Of a stretch of DNA of 64,000 nt, positions 40,937-52,445 are shown piece after piece. The notes beneath the pieces were generated by a model. The model was given only the letters and a program-made list of their open reading frames with translations. It was not told where the DNA came from and made no database searches. The translations under genes were made by a program, and so were the position numbers. Origin of the DNA: Emiliania huxleyi CCMP1516 (taxonomy: Eukaryota; Haptophyta; Isochrysidales; Noelaerhabdaceae); assembly GCF_000372725.1 (NCBI RefSeq), contig NW_005200057.1:44406-108405 (forward strand), in the 5' to 3' direction. How positions within the stretch are numbered: the stretch's first letter is position 1; every line of letters begins with the position of its first letter.

Positions 40937-41227
40937 GCACGGCCACCCGCCGCGCCTTTCCCTGGGTTTGGGGCTTGCTGCTTGTACTCGAGCACAGCAA
41001 TCGGCTGGGCCTGCGGTCGCGCAGGTGGTCCGGGCGGCCGCGGTCGAAACCGGTCCGCGGTTGCGGATCTCGCATGCACCATGCATCAGGCTACATATTG
41101 TCTGCCGTTTTTGGAGAGCCCAGAGCAGTCGGTTGTGGCTTTTCCTTTTGCGTTTGGATCCGTCTCACACGCGCACTCGAGAGAGAGAGATTTTTAGCAA
41201 TACCAAACAACTCTAACACTCCACACG

Positions 41228-42366
41228 TCATTTGGGGCCGCTCTGTGGACGCTGTGGAGCCCTGTTGTGTTCCCACGCGCGCGCAAGACGTGCAGACAGG
41301 GTTGCCAGGTGAGAGCGAATGGCGCGGTTCACGCCTCGCACAACAGAGAGAGAGATGCGCTCTGCATGGTGGGACATAAAAGAAAGCGAGTACTTGGGCG
41401 AGTAGGCCGTGCGGTCGACGCTGCCGCGCGCGACTTTGCGCGCGAGGCGGCGCAGCTTGAGAACGGCGGTGGGCGAGAAGCCGCCGCCGAACGTCTCGTG
41501 GAGCAGCAGGTTGAAGTTGTTGCGCTTGACAAAGATCGCGTCGTGGTAGAAACCGCGATGCGCCTTGACGTAGCCGTGGCCGTTCTTGTGGGAGAAGGTA
41601 GAGAGAAGGGTGGGCCGGGCTGCCCGCGCGCCTTGCAGCCCATGTTTAGGCGGCGGGCCTTCTCCTCGGTGTTGCCGAAGGCGTAGGAGTGGCCAACGGA
41701 GGCGGGCGTGCCGCCGCTCGAGGCGTTGCCAACGCCCGCCGAGGAGGTCTTGAGGAGGGGCGTCCAGAGCTTGACTTCATTCACCTCATCGCATCCTCCC
41801 GGGCCAGCGTGGGTTCCGCGAGGTCGACCTTGTACCCCTCGTTGTACTGCCGGGTGAGCTCTGGTTTCTCCTTGTCACCGTGCACGACCGGCGCGTTGGC
41901 CGGGGCGCGCATCGCGTCTGCCCAGGCAGGCGGCGAGGACGCCGTCGTGGGGCCGCCGGTGGTGGGCCTTGTTGTAAAGGTAGTCGCCGAAGAAATCGAC
42001 TGGCATGCCCCGCTCGAGCGCGACCCGAAGGGTGGGAAGCGCCACGGAGAGCCAAAGGCCGAGCTTCCGCTGGAGCTCGTCCTGGAGGGCGGTGTCGGAG
42101 GAGAGGGCGGTGGCGTACGTGCCGTCGACACGGACATCGAGGGCCTTGCCGGCGAAAGGCGTTGAGGCGGAGACGAAGCGCGCGGCTTCGCGGTTGTTGA
42201 CGGCGCTGTCTCCGAGGGACGGGTTGTTCTTGACGTGCGCGTCCCGCGCCTTGACGAGCTCCTGGTGCGCGTACCAGTCCTTGTTGCACTCAATGATCAA
42301 AAGCACAAAGAGAGCGTACTCTCTGGTCATACTGGGAGATAGTCGACTCGCATCGGTTGCCTCCAT
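41228..42366 (-). CDS. Unknown gene, possibly frameshifted
   Basis: Coding-like blocks follow one another on the minus strand but in different frames: MTREYALFVLLIIECNKDWY to GMPVDFFGDYLYN (42366 to about 41990); APVVHGDKEKPELTRQYNEG (about 41930-41785); EVKLWTPLLKTSS with SYAFGNTEEKARRLNMGCK (41780-41640); and NGHGYVKAHRGFYHDAIFVK, LLLHETFGGGFSP, SFMSHHAERISLSVVRG, ending at 41228. The last junction fits a GC-AG intron (TGCAAG|GCGCGC to CACAAG|AAC). Between the second and third blocks no intron fits, because the frame changes by one base within GATGCGATGAGGTG, so the copy may carry a frameshift. I do not recognise the function; the HHAERISLSV end recalls hypothetical proteins of marine algae. 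Confidence 0.5.
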
Positions 42367-42561
42367 GAACGGCGGAGCTATTCTCGCACACTCACAGCTC
42401 TAAAAAAGAATTTCACTCAAAAAAGAAATTCGAAACTTGTGAATAAGCAGGGCTGACGCCCGGCACCAGCCTCACGCACTGGCTTCACGCACCCGTTTCA
42501 CGCTACCTCCAGCCTGCGGTGCTGCTCTCATCCGCTCTGCTGGCTGCACGCCTCGAGCAGA

Positions 42562-45500
42562 ATGGTTGACCGTCGCTGGCCCTTTGTGATCTGCTCACTT
42601 CAGGCTGCGATCGCGCTGCTCATGGTCACTCAGTACTGCTCATGGTTCGCCATCAGAGACCAGTCGCTAGGCACGGTGAGGGCAGCCGACGGAGCATGGA
42701 GGCACCAAGCCTCCAACGGCGCGTCGCGACGAGCCGACTGGCCGACGAGCGTCTCCATCCTTCGCGTGCAAGTTCCAACAGCGCCCATCTCCAACCTGTC
42801 AACGCACTCCGTCTCGTGCCCCATCTTCAGCGGTCCGGGCTACGACGCCAAGAGGCACAAGTCACACGACGTCAGTCTGCCCGCCTTTGAGGCGCCGTTC
42901 GAGTCGACGCCGCGCCCGCCTTTGCTGGCGGTAGACGCGATCCCGCTTTCGGACGTGCGCCTGCTCGCTGGCAGCGCCTTCCACGCCGCCTTCGAGACGA
43001 ACCTCGCATACCTCAAGCTGCTCTCGACCGACTCTCTGCTGCTCGCGTGGCGGCTGACCGCGCAGGGAGGCAAGTGGTCGCCCGGCTCGCTCCGCCTGAT
43101 GGGGTGGGGAGCACACCGGCTCCGAGCGGCGCTGATGAGAGATGCTCATCAACAAGGCCACTGATTGACGAACAGGTGGGAGCACACCGGCTCCGAGCTG
43201 CGCGGCCACTTCCTTGGGCACTGGCTCTCGGCCTCGGCGATGGCCTTCGCCGCCACTCGCGACGCCGAGCTGCGCCACCGGATGACTGAGGTGGCGGAGA
43301 TTCTGGGCTGCTCCTCCACAGCCGCGCGCTGTGAAGCAAGTGCCGCCCGCCACATAGGTCGTTGAGGAGCTGGGCAAGCTCGCCGCCGCCCACGGCAGCG
43401 GCTACCTCTCCGCCTTCCCGCCCTCATTCCTCGACCGACTCGAGGCGATCACGCCCGTCTGGGCGCCCTACTACACTCTCCACAAGTTGCTCGCAGGGCT
43501 GCTGCAGCAGTACTCCCTCGCTGGCAGCCACAAGGCGCTCGAGATCGCCGAGGCGCTCGGCGAATACATTGGCAAGCGGGTGCGCCGACTCGCGGCAGAG
43601 AAGGGACTGGCGCACCAGTTCAAGACGCTCAACCAAGAGTGCGGCGGCATCAACGAGGCTCTCTCAGATGTCGCAACCGGCATGGCTGCGCGAGGGCGTC
43701 GTTTACCTCTGAGCCCCCCCCCTCAGGCGCTGTGGCACCTCGCCTCCCTCACCGGCAAGGCGGAGCACCGCGCCACCGCCTCCCTCTTCGACAAGCCGTG
43801 CCTGCTCGGACCTCTCGCCGCCGGACAGGACGCGCTCACAGGCATGCACGGTGAGTCACGATTGCACGGACTTTCTCACTCACAATTGCACGGAGTGTCA
43901 CTTTGCGAGTTGCCTGTGAATTCACAGGCAACACGGCCCTCGCTCTGATGCTCGGCGCTCAGCGGCGGTTTGAGGTGACTGGCGAGGCGCACTTCACCGC
44001 CCTCACGCAGCGCTTCGTCGATTTGGTCGTGAGCAAGCGCTCGTACGCCACGGGAGGCTCCACGCACAACGAGCTGTGGGAGGCTCCCGGCCAGCTCGGC
44101 CACACGCTGGCGCACGGCGGGGCGCGGCACGAGCACGCCGAGAGCTGCACCACGCACAACATGGTCCGGCTGGTCGGCATGCTGCTGAGGGCGAGCGGCG
44201 GCGCACTCGCGTACGCCGACTTCATCGAGCGCGCCTTGCTCAACGGCGTCCTCGGCACGCAGCGCGGCAGCGAGCCGGGAGCGATGCTCTACTTCATGCC
44301 GCTCGGCACCGGCGTCTCAAAGCGCAAGCCGCAGAGCTGGAGGCACTCTGGCTGGTCGACACCCTTCGGCGACTTTTGGTGCTGCCAGGGCACCGGCATC
44401 GAGGCCTTCGCGCGGCTGGCGGAGCACATCTTCGTCGAGGGGCGCGGGGCGGCGCCGCCTGAGCTCTTTGTCCTGCAGCTCATCGCCGCGCGCTTGCGGT
44501 GGCGCCGCGCCGGGCTCGTTCTCGTTCTCGAGTCTAGGACCTTGCAGGAGCCATCCCGGAACTTGCATGGACCCTTTCCAATAGGCTCGTGCTCGTTCTC
44601 GAGGCCGACCCGCCAGGCGAGCGCCGCCGCCGCCCCCAGCTGACCCACCCTCCCTCTAGTGAACACCTCCGGTTCCACCCTTCCCTCGCCGGCGCCGCCC
44701 TCCAGGCGCCCTCCACCCCGCCGCCACGCCCGGCCTCAAGCTGCGGGTGGAGAGGGCGGCGGCCGAAGGCGTGCACGCCGCCATCGCCTTCCGAGTGCCG
44801 TCGTGGGCAACCTCTCCCTCCGCGACGCTGCGCCAGGCGGCGGCGGAGCCGCCGAACTTCGGGGGCGCAGGCGGCGGCGGAGGCGGCGGAGGCGGCGAGG
44901 GTGCGTCCGGCGGCGGCGGCGGGAGTGCGCTCAGCCCCGTGGAGAGTGGCAGCCTGATGCGCGTGGAGCGAACTTGGCGCGAGGGTGACGAGGTCTCTCT
45001 CTCGCTGCCCGCCTCGCTGCGCACCTCTCGGCTGCCCGACGAGCGACCAAAGTACCGCCGCCTCTTTGCGCTCCTCCACGGCCCTGTGGTGCTCGCCTGC
45101 GTCGGCTGCCTCCGCCCGCTGCTACCGGGAGGCACCGAGGCGGAGCTGCTGGAGATGCTCGAGCCGGTGCCTGCGGCCGCCTCGGCGCAGCTGCGCACGC
45201 TGCGGCGAATCGAGGAGCGGGGCGCACCGCCGGGCACGCTGCTGCTGCACGCGGATCGGCTGTGGCTGCGCGAGGGCAGGCTTCCCGCGCTGCCGCTCTC
45301 GCGGCGGCGTGGCGGCAGCGACCTCGCGGGCGTGGTCACCTTGCGCGAGGTTGCAGGCTTGGGCGGTGGGGACAACCTCGTCTCCTTCTCTCCCTTTGGC
45401 AGGCCGGGCTGCTGGCTGGCGGCGCCGCAGGGCGGATCGGGCGGGCAGGTGGAGCTGCTCTGCCTCCACCGCGGCGTGCAGCCTTCTCCGGAGCAGGCGA

Positions 45501-45975
45501 GGCGCGCTTCGTGGAGGCGGCACGACCCGCTGCTCGCCGCGGCGCACGGCTCGCCGCACTTGCGAGGATGCGCGACACGTGCTGGAGCAGTAGCTGCGAG
45601 CGGGAGAGCGACTGCTGTATAGGCGGCTTCCAGAGCTACGAGTCGCTCCACGCGCCGGGCTGTTTCCTCTCGACCGCCGCCGGCGCAGAGGCGGGCGCGA
45701 GCAGCGCCACGGGCTACGAAGTGGGCGACGAGCTGGCGACGCGCCTCACGCCGGTGACGCTACAGCGCAAGCCGTCCGGCGAGAAGGAGGTGCCGGCTGT
45801 GAAGCGGTTCGCCGCGCTGAGCTCGTTTGAGGAGGCGGTGGGAGCGGCGAGCTACCCGGCGGCCGCCTGGTTCTTGCGCCCTTCCCCGGGCCGGCCGGAA
45901 CTCGCCTCGGCCGTGGTGTGGCCGCTCTCTGAGGTCATCGACGAGACGTACTCGGTGTATTTTGATCTCCAGTAG
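42562..45975 (+). CDS. GH127-type (DUF1680) glycoside hydrolase, beta-L-arabinofuranosidase-like
   Basis: Multi-exon secretory glycosidase with an N-terminal signal anchor (FVICSLQAAIALLMVTQY). Catalytic-domain landmarks in order: LRGHFLGHWLSASA, FLDRLEAITPVWAPYYTLHK, LNQECGGINEALSD, DALTGMH|GNTALA, YATGGSTHNELW, ESCTTHNMVRL, and FGDFWCCQGTGIEAFARLAE, the Glu and Cys cluster typical of GH127. The C-terminal region has an AbfB-like block (GGFQSYESLHAPGCFLST) ending DETYSVYFDLQ. Exon 1 is 42562-43103 and exon 2 begins at 43176; introns 43851-43927 and 44514-44584 are clear. Borders around 43315, 43690, 44650 and 45480-45560 are less certain. A Gly-rich insert is present near 44870. Expected role: trimming arabinose-containing glycans in the secretory path or outside the cell. 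Confidence 0.83.
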
Positions 45976-46202
45976 CTCGCGTGGCTTTTTTTATCTCACG
46001 ACGCCGGCTTTCACGGCTCGCCCCGGCGCCCGCCCTCTCGTTTTAGCATTTATGTATGTAAAAGAGGGAACCACGAGCGCAGGCGGCAGCGGCCAGCGCC
46101 GACTACGCGAGGCGACGGTCGCAAAGTGGGTTCACCTGCCGAAAAAAGTGGGGGCGACGAGCCGAAAAAGAATTATGCTTAAGTATATGTAGGAAGGTGA
46201 AG

Positions 46203-47629
46203 ATGTTCAACAGCATGCTGACCGAGGTGGGGAGAGACCTGAGAGCGATGGCGAACGACGCAACGTACCGGGCGGGCACGCAAATTGACAACTGGATAGT
46301 CACCCCGGCGCTAGCGAATGTGATGGGGCGCGTACACATCATGCCAGGAGTATGCGGGAAAGACCATGAGATAGTGGCGGTTGAATACTACGGGGCGGAC
46401 GACCCAGAGGGAGAGCGAGAATACCGACCGAAAGGAGTCAGCCGGAAGCTGGACCGAGACGCCGAGGAGGCGTTCACGAAGACCGTGCAGGAAGCCTACG
46501 ACGGCGCGATGCAACCGCGCCGAGGCGAGACACCGGCAGAGAGGCTGAAGGCGATGACACAGGCGCTCACGGACCACGCCAAGGCCGTGATAAAAGAGGC
46601 GCAGGACAAGTTGCGTCTAGAGAAGGAAGGGGATAAGGGCGGACAGACCGGCGAGGCGGACGAGGAGGGGGAGGACCAAGGGGGGGGCGGGCAGCGGGAC
46701 ACCCAACGACGGGGACGACCCCCCATCACTTCATGCGGAAGCTCGACAAACACACAGCGAGGGCGACAGCAAGAGTTGAACGGGAGGCGCCGGACTCAAA
46801 AGACACCGCCACATTCCTGAGACGAGCGAGGGCAGCCTCCTTAAAGGCGAAAGGGTCTAGATTTGGGGCGCTCGCCGAAGAGGAGTACGACAAAATAGCA
46901 CCCGTGATTGCCTGCACGCTACCCGCACTCACGGACTCCATACCCGAAAGAAAGAGAAGGGAGCTCGCGGGAGAGGTGACGAGTGAACTACAGGTAGTGG
47001 GGAAGGCAGCCTCGATTGCCATACAGACATGGGTGCGAAACAATGACAAGACCAAGGCACGGGCAGAGGAACGAGAGAAGAATATAGGGTGGATAAAGCG
47101 CCTGTTCACGGCATGGAGGGTGAGCCACACCGAACGTACCGAGCGAAGGGCCGAGCGGAAGGAGGACGGGGAAGATGACTCAGAGGAGAACGAACCAGTG
47201 GAAATTCAGTTGTCAGATGTCACGATGCACCCGAAGGGGACCCCAGCGCCGGCATCATCCGTAGAGGCACGAGTGTTCGAAGAGAGAGTGGACCTGAGCA
47301 ACAACATGACGTGTAGGCAAATGATCGGAGTGGGAGTCAGAAATGTGGTCCTTGCGCGAGGGGAGCTTGATAGACTCGAGGGGCCAGGATACGCCGCGAG
47401 GAGGACGGAGTTGCGCAAGGCGAAAGAAGCCGCGAGAACAAGGGACCGGCAGGCGGCGGCGTCGCAGGACGAGGCAGAAGAGAACGACGCGACAGAGGAG
47501 GAAGTGACAAGGGAGAGACCGACGAGAGTGGGACGGCCGCGAGGTGGCATGAAGGTTGCAGCGAGAAGCGGCGAGAGACTGCGAAAAGAGATACGAAGAG
47601 GCAGACTCCCCAGGGTGGGCGACGGCTAG
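46203..47629 (+). mobile_element. Retroelement-like remnant (non-LTR type suspected)
   Basis: Two overlapping frames: 46203-46820 and 46733-47629. The first begins MFNSMLTEVGRDLRAMAN and contains TQIDNWIVTPALANV followed by GKDHEIVAVEY, resembling the C-terminal SxxDH region of APE-type endonucleases found in LINE elements. The second continues with a basic, helical region (HFMRKLDKHTARATAR). The frames differ by -1, and a run of eight G near 46680 is the likely slip or indel site. Codon use (many AGA, GGA, ACA) and a lower GC content differ sharply from the neighbouring genes. No reverse transcriptase is visible, so this is a fragment. An unrelated viral or foreign gene is an alternative. 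Confidence 0.45.
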
Positions 47630-47642
47630 CGCACCACACTCC

Positions 47643-47735
47643 TCTCCTTAAAATCCCTGTGTGGTGGCGGCGTGCCGTTCTCCCATCCCTCCCTTGGGTT
47701 GTGTGTTTTCTTTCTTTCTTTCTTTGAAGAACAGT
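47643..47735 (-). repeat. Dispersed repeat unit upstream of the PARP gene
   Basis: Inverted copy of the 37885-38050 unit: CCCTGTGTGGTGGCGGCGTG, CCCATCCCTCCCTTGGGTTG, then a CTTT microsatellite. It lies just after the retroelement-like remnant and 160 bp before the PARP start. Confidence 0.88.
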
Positions 47736-47898
47736 CTGACTGTCGTTGCTGTCTCTCCCCCTTCTCGACTGTCTGTGTGCTTGTGCGTCTTGGGTCCGGA
47801 GTTGTGCGTTTATGTGAAGAACAGTGAGAAGGACACGGTGAACGAAGAAAAAGAATTCGTGCTACGGCCCACCATCCCGCCCGCGCACCGCGTTGCCA

Positions 47899-48688
47899 AT
47901 GACGTTCCCCGAAGAGTGGGGCGCCGGCGGCGGCGACGGCGGCCCGACCGAGTCGAAGCTCGTCCCGCTCTCGATGCAGAGCAACGAGGCGCTCCTCATC
48001 AAGACGCTGCTGGCGCGGAGCTGCCCGAGCGCAAGGCTGAGCCGCGTGCAGCGCGTGCAGAACAAGAAGCTGTGGCGCGCGTACTCCAACCACCGCGACG
48101 AGGAGCTCGTCCACAGTTGCGACGGCGGCGACGTCAACGAGATGCTCCTCTTCCACGGCACGGCGGAGCGGGCGGCGGAGGATGTGCTCGCACATCAGAA
48201 CGGGCTCGACCCGCGCTTCTCGAACGGCGGCTTTTACGGCCAGGGCATCTACCTGGCGGAGGACCCGTCGTACCCGATCGGCGGCCGGTACGCGCACCGC
48301 ATCTCCGGCTCGGGCGGCAGCCGCGTGCAGCTGCTCATCGTGAAGGCCGCCCTCGGCTCGCAGCAGGAGATGGGGCAGCGCATCAGCGCGGAGTCGAGGG
48401 CGATGCGCATGCCGGACGTGCGCGTCGAGGGCCCTCCCCGACTCCTCTACGACAGCGTGCGCGGCGGGCCGCACCGCCCCTTCGTCTCCGGCGGAGGCGA
48501 GAACGGGTGCAACGCGTCCATCGTCCACGTCGTGTACGAGTCGCGCCAGATGTACCCCGCGTACGTGATCGAGGTCGAGATGGAGATGGGGGCCGAGGTG
48601 GTGGCGGCCGTGCGCAAGAACTCGGCGGAGGGGAGTGCGAGCGCTGGCCCGGCACCCAAGCGGCAGCGCCACGCTGCGACGAGCGGCA

Positions 48689-48750
<62 letters not shown>

Positions 48751-49887
48751 TCCAGCCATTCTGCTGCTCATGTCCCCGCCGCTGCGCCACCGAGCGCTGC
48801 GGAGGTGCGGGCGATGGGCGTGGCGGCGGCGGTGGCGGCGCTGCGGGCGCACGGGTCGGTCAGTCGCGTCGCGCTTGCGGCCTGCGGGCGGTTGGCTGAT
48901 ATGTGCACAGAGGCGCATAACAGGCAAGCTGCGGTGGACACGGGCGCGATCGAGGCAATCGTGGCGGCGCTGCAGGCTCACCCGCAGGTGGCGGGCGTGC
49001 AGCAGAATGGCTGCCGGGCGACGGCCCTCGTGTGCGCCGGCACCGACGCTGCAGGAATCGCACGTATGCAGCGCGCAGCAGCAGTGGGCGCGATCGAGTT
49101 GGTCGTGGCGGCGCTGCAAGCTCACCCGCAGGTGGCAGGTGTACAGCAGTATGGCTGTTTTGCGCTGGGCAACGTGTGCTTCGGCAGCGACGCCGCAGCG
49201 AGTGCAGCAGACGCGGGCGCGATCGAGGCGATCGTAGCGGCGATGCAGGCCCACCCGCAGGCGGTGCGCGTGCAGCAGTTGGGCTGCATGGCGCTGGGCA
49301 ACGTGTGCTTCGGCAGCGACGCCGCAGCGCGGGCGCGGAGGCAGCGAGCTGTGACTGCGGGCGCGACCGAGGCGATCGTGGCGGCGATGCAGGCCCACCG
49401 GCAGGAGACGGGCGTGCAAAAGAATGGCTGCATGGCGATGGCCAACGTGTGCTCCGACACCGACGCCGCAGGGTTCGCACGCATCCAGCGCGCAGCGGAC
49501 GCGGGCGGCATCGAGGTGGCTGTGGCGGCGCTGCAGGCTCACCCGCAGGTGGCGGATGTGCAGCAGTATGGCTGTTTGGCGCTGGTCAACGTGTGCTTCG
49601 GCAGCGACGCCGCAGCGTTCGCACGCAAGCAGCGCGCAGCAGACGCGGGCGGCATCGAGTTGGTCGTGGCGGCGATGCTGGCGCACCCGCAGGTGGCGGG
49701 CGTGCAGGAGAATGGGTGCTGGGCGCTGTTCAACGTGTGCTCTGGCACCGACGCCGCAGCGCGGGCGCGGAGGCAGCGAGCTGTGACTGCGGGCGCGACC
49801 GAGGCGGCGGCAGGGGCTATGCGGGCGCACCCGGGCGACGCAGCTGCCCAGAGGCAAGGGCAGAATTTGCGCGATCTTCTTGCCTGA
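47899..49887 (+). CDS. PARP-domain protein with C-terminal armadillo repeats
   Basis: Single-exon, 662 residues from ATG 47899 (MTFPEEWGAGG). The catalytic ADP-ribosyltransferase domain (about residues 20-235) has the H-Y signature: LLFHGTAERAAEDV (His) and NGGFYGQGIYLAEDPSYP (Tyr). The segment that carries the catalytic Glu in PARP1-type enzymes reads QMYPAYVIEVE, with Ala in place of that Glu, so mono-ADP-ribosylation or inactivity is likely. A polyglycine run encoded by GGC repeats joins to seven or so armadillo-like repeats of about 45 residues (AIVAALQAHPQVAGVQQNGC). The armadillo part probably binds partner proteins. The start is preceded by GAAAAAGAATTCG at 47847-47859. Confidence 0.87.
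48689..48750 (+). repeat. GGC microsatellite coding for polyglycine
   Basis: About twenty GGC units in frame between the PARP and armadillo regions. Likely length-variable between strains. Confidence 0.95.
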
Positions 49888-50087
49888 AGGGATCCGGGCC
49901 GCGCGCGGACCAAAAGAGCGGCACGACATGAACAAGACGAAGAACGCAGTAGTCTCCGCGCGTTTTGTGGGTCGTACATCTAGTCGTACATATAACATTA
50001 TGACACACACAAAAATGAGCTTCGGCACGAGCTGTGTGTGCTGCGAGATATAGCCTCGCGACAACGGGCCATCAGTCCATCTCAGAC

Positions 50088-50576
50088 TCAGTGCGAATGT
50101 ATCACCGGACCGAGCCCAAGCTTCGCCACCCCTACCACAAAAGACTGCGCTGGCAGCGTGAGGGAGAGCGTGCCAGCGGCCACCCGTGTCGTTGAGCCGA
50201 TCGCCGTCACGGCATTGGGCTTCGCGGGGCTGTTGAAGGCGGTGAGGTTGGGCGAGCTCAGCGAGCGGAGACGAACCGGTGACGCCTCCTCAAACTCTCC
50301 GTCACTCACCTCCACGCGGATCGCCAGCCGCTTATCTGAGGGGTTGACGAGGGCGAGGACAAGCGATGCCGCGTCGGCGGTGCGTAGTGCGACGGACGCG
50401 ATAGGCGACACGCCGCGAAGCCAGGTTGCGTCAAGCAGCTGTAGGCTCGGCGCCCCGACCTCTGCCAACATTTGGTGGACGTGGCCAGGCGGCTGCAGAA
50501 ACGTCATGTTGGGCAGGAAGAAGGCGAGGCCCTGGTCCCCGCATTTGCATTTTGGTTTTGGGTTGTCGGAGATCAT
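50088..50576 (-). pseudogene. C-terminal fragment resembling an arabinofuranosidase-type glycosidase
   Basis: Minus-strand frame ending at 50088 contains LAFFLPNMTFLQPPGHVHQM, then a beta-rich tail (SLVLALVNPSDKRLAIRVEV, LSLTLPAQSFVVGVAKL). The pattern recalls the last part of GH51-like alpha-L-arabinofuranosidases. The upstream 300 bp contains no catalytic portion in any frame I checked, so this looks like a remnant or a terminal exon detached from its gene. The family assignment is tentative. Confidence 0.4.
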
Positions 50577-50876
50577 CCATCACGCATCAGCTCTCATGTC
50601 TCATCACAGTCAGTCACGTCAGTCAAAGCAGTCGTGGCACGTGGAGCAGTCGCTGATGGCAACGGCGCCGCCACACGCTCCGGACGACCCCGACACACCG
50701 ACACACCACGCACAATGGGAGGCTATCGCGCACGATCGGGCATCGCGCCGCAAACAACTCGCCGCACAGATGGGGGGGAGGCAGAATCCCACACACACCG
50801 GAGCAGCACAGACACCTTACACGTCAGCGCTCGCTCGATGTGGCCGGCGCTCTCCCCTCGGTCCTATCTCGCCTTT

Positions 50877-51699
50877 TCAACGGCGGCGTGCGGCCACGCG
50901 CCGCGCCGAGCCGGTCTCGGCGGGAGACCTCGGAGCCGCACGCGATGCGGGCATGCGCGATGGCTCCGTTGGCTCCGTGCCTAAGGCAGATCGATTAGGG
51001 TGTGAGCTGGGCAGCCACCGTTTCTGTACCCGCTCGATCACGTGCAGGCCGTCGGAGGCCGCGCTGGATGGCCCAGGGCCGGCGGCGGTGAAGGCGTCCG
51101 TCGATGAAGGGATGTCGTCGAGGGAGCCATCGTCCTCCGCGGCTGGTGCACCGGTCCAGTTGTCGGAGTCCGAGATCGCAGTCGACTTGGAGAGTGTGTT
51201 CGGCCCGTTGACGAACTCACGGAATGTGAGCGACTTGGTGCACGCTGGGTCGAGCATCATGACTCGCACCTCATCCTGGGCGAGGAACTCGCCCAGGGAC
51301 CAGCTGTTGGCGTCGCCGGTTTGATCGAGCTGCATCCACTGCATGGTTTCGTAGTCAAGCGTAAACGCCCAGGAGTTGGTGCCTGGGTGACTTGCTGATG
51401 AGAGCGCCTTCCAGGCGGGTAGTCGTGCCCCTCACCTACGGTCATACGGCGGCGTCAGAGGGGGGGAAGGGGCGCGAAGCGTGAACATGGAGGCAAGCAG
51501 GTGGTGGCTGCACCTGGCCAAAGCCGGCGACCTCGAAGTTGTCGTAGCTTGTGCGGATATCGCTGAGCGTGAGAGGGACCGGATCGGCAGCAGCATGGGC
51601 GGCCGCGTCAGCGGCCGGAGAGGCCGGAGAGCCATCCCACGGAGGCCGGTCGTGCATCGGCGCGTCAGCCGCAGGGGGCGGGGGGGCGGCGGCATCCAT
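50877..51699 (-). CDS. Two-exon protein, unknown function
   Basis: Exons 51699-51519 and 51382-50877 join to 229 codons. The first starts MDAAAPPPPAADAPMHDR and ends SYDNFEVAGFG. The second continues TNSWAFTLDYETMQWMQLDQ, ANSWSLGEFLAQDEVRVMML, REFVNGPNTLSKSTAISDSD and ends in an Arg-rich tail. The intron is GC-AG with phase 1 (TTTG|GCCAGG to CCAG|GCACC). The second exon looks like a conserved globular domain, but I do not recognise it. The Ala/Pro-rich N terminus may be a linker. Confidence 0.55.
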
Positions 51700-52172
51700 C
51701 GCTGCGGGTCGCTGGGGGCCGACGATTGTGGACTGATCGATCGTGGCGGGCGGATTTCGGCTGGGACGTTCTACGTTAAAAGAGCGTCGGCGCCGACACG
51801 AGAGACTTATAAGGGTAGAGGCAGGTGCGGCTGCGCCGCAAGACCTCTCAGCCCGTCAGTATTCTCGGCCTTGGATGGGAGAGAGTTTGTTTTTGGATGT
51901 GAGGCTGCCGACTGCACTCCAAGTGCTCCAATATAAAAGCTTATCACGGTACGTGGCTCTTACGAACATACCCTCCCTTTATCACTATTCGCAGTCCCTG
52001 TTTGTTACAAGAAATCTTGAATGAGAAGAATTTTACAATACCCCCGTTGTTTGCCGCTGCGCGCTACTCTATATGAGGTGCGAGCCTGGAGACCTTCGGA
52101 TTCACATCTCACCCACCCTTCGCCGGGGTCGACTGCGAGAGATTTATTTGTTTGTCGACTCTGTAGACAGAG

Positions 52173-52309
52173 AGTGGCGCCTGGCGAGGTACTCCCACGC
52201 CTCTCGGGGTTTTATTAGTCTGGCCGAGTCAACCCGAGGGCGAGCCTCGGCGAGACTGCGTCATCAGCTGTTCCCACGGCAGGCTGGAAGTACCTCGCCA
52301 GAGTGGCGC
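52173..52309. mobile_element. Short MITE-like element with 8-bp target duplication
   Basis: The element 52181-52301 begins CTGGCGAGGTACTCCCA and ends TGGAAGTACCTCGCCAG, 17-bp inverted termini with two mismatches. It is flanked by AGTGGCGC at 52173-52180 and 52302-52309. An 8-bp target duplication fits hAT-type transposition. The interior has no coding capacity. Confidence 0.7.
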
Positions 52310-52445
52310 CGCCTCCTTTCAGCCTAGTCACTTGCAGCTATTTTGCTCTGCCTTGAAATTGCCCGGCGCGCAACTTCAGCTCGCGCCACGGTTGTACCCC
52401 TGCGCGCCGCGTCGTTCCCAGCCTTTTCGCTTTACGAGGCCGAGC

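Noticed and set aside
48635-49237. Alternative-frame Arg/Trp-rich products across the armadillo repeats
   Set aside because: Shadows of the repeated armadillo coding sequence.
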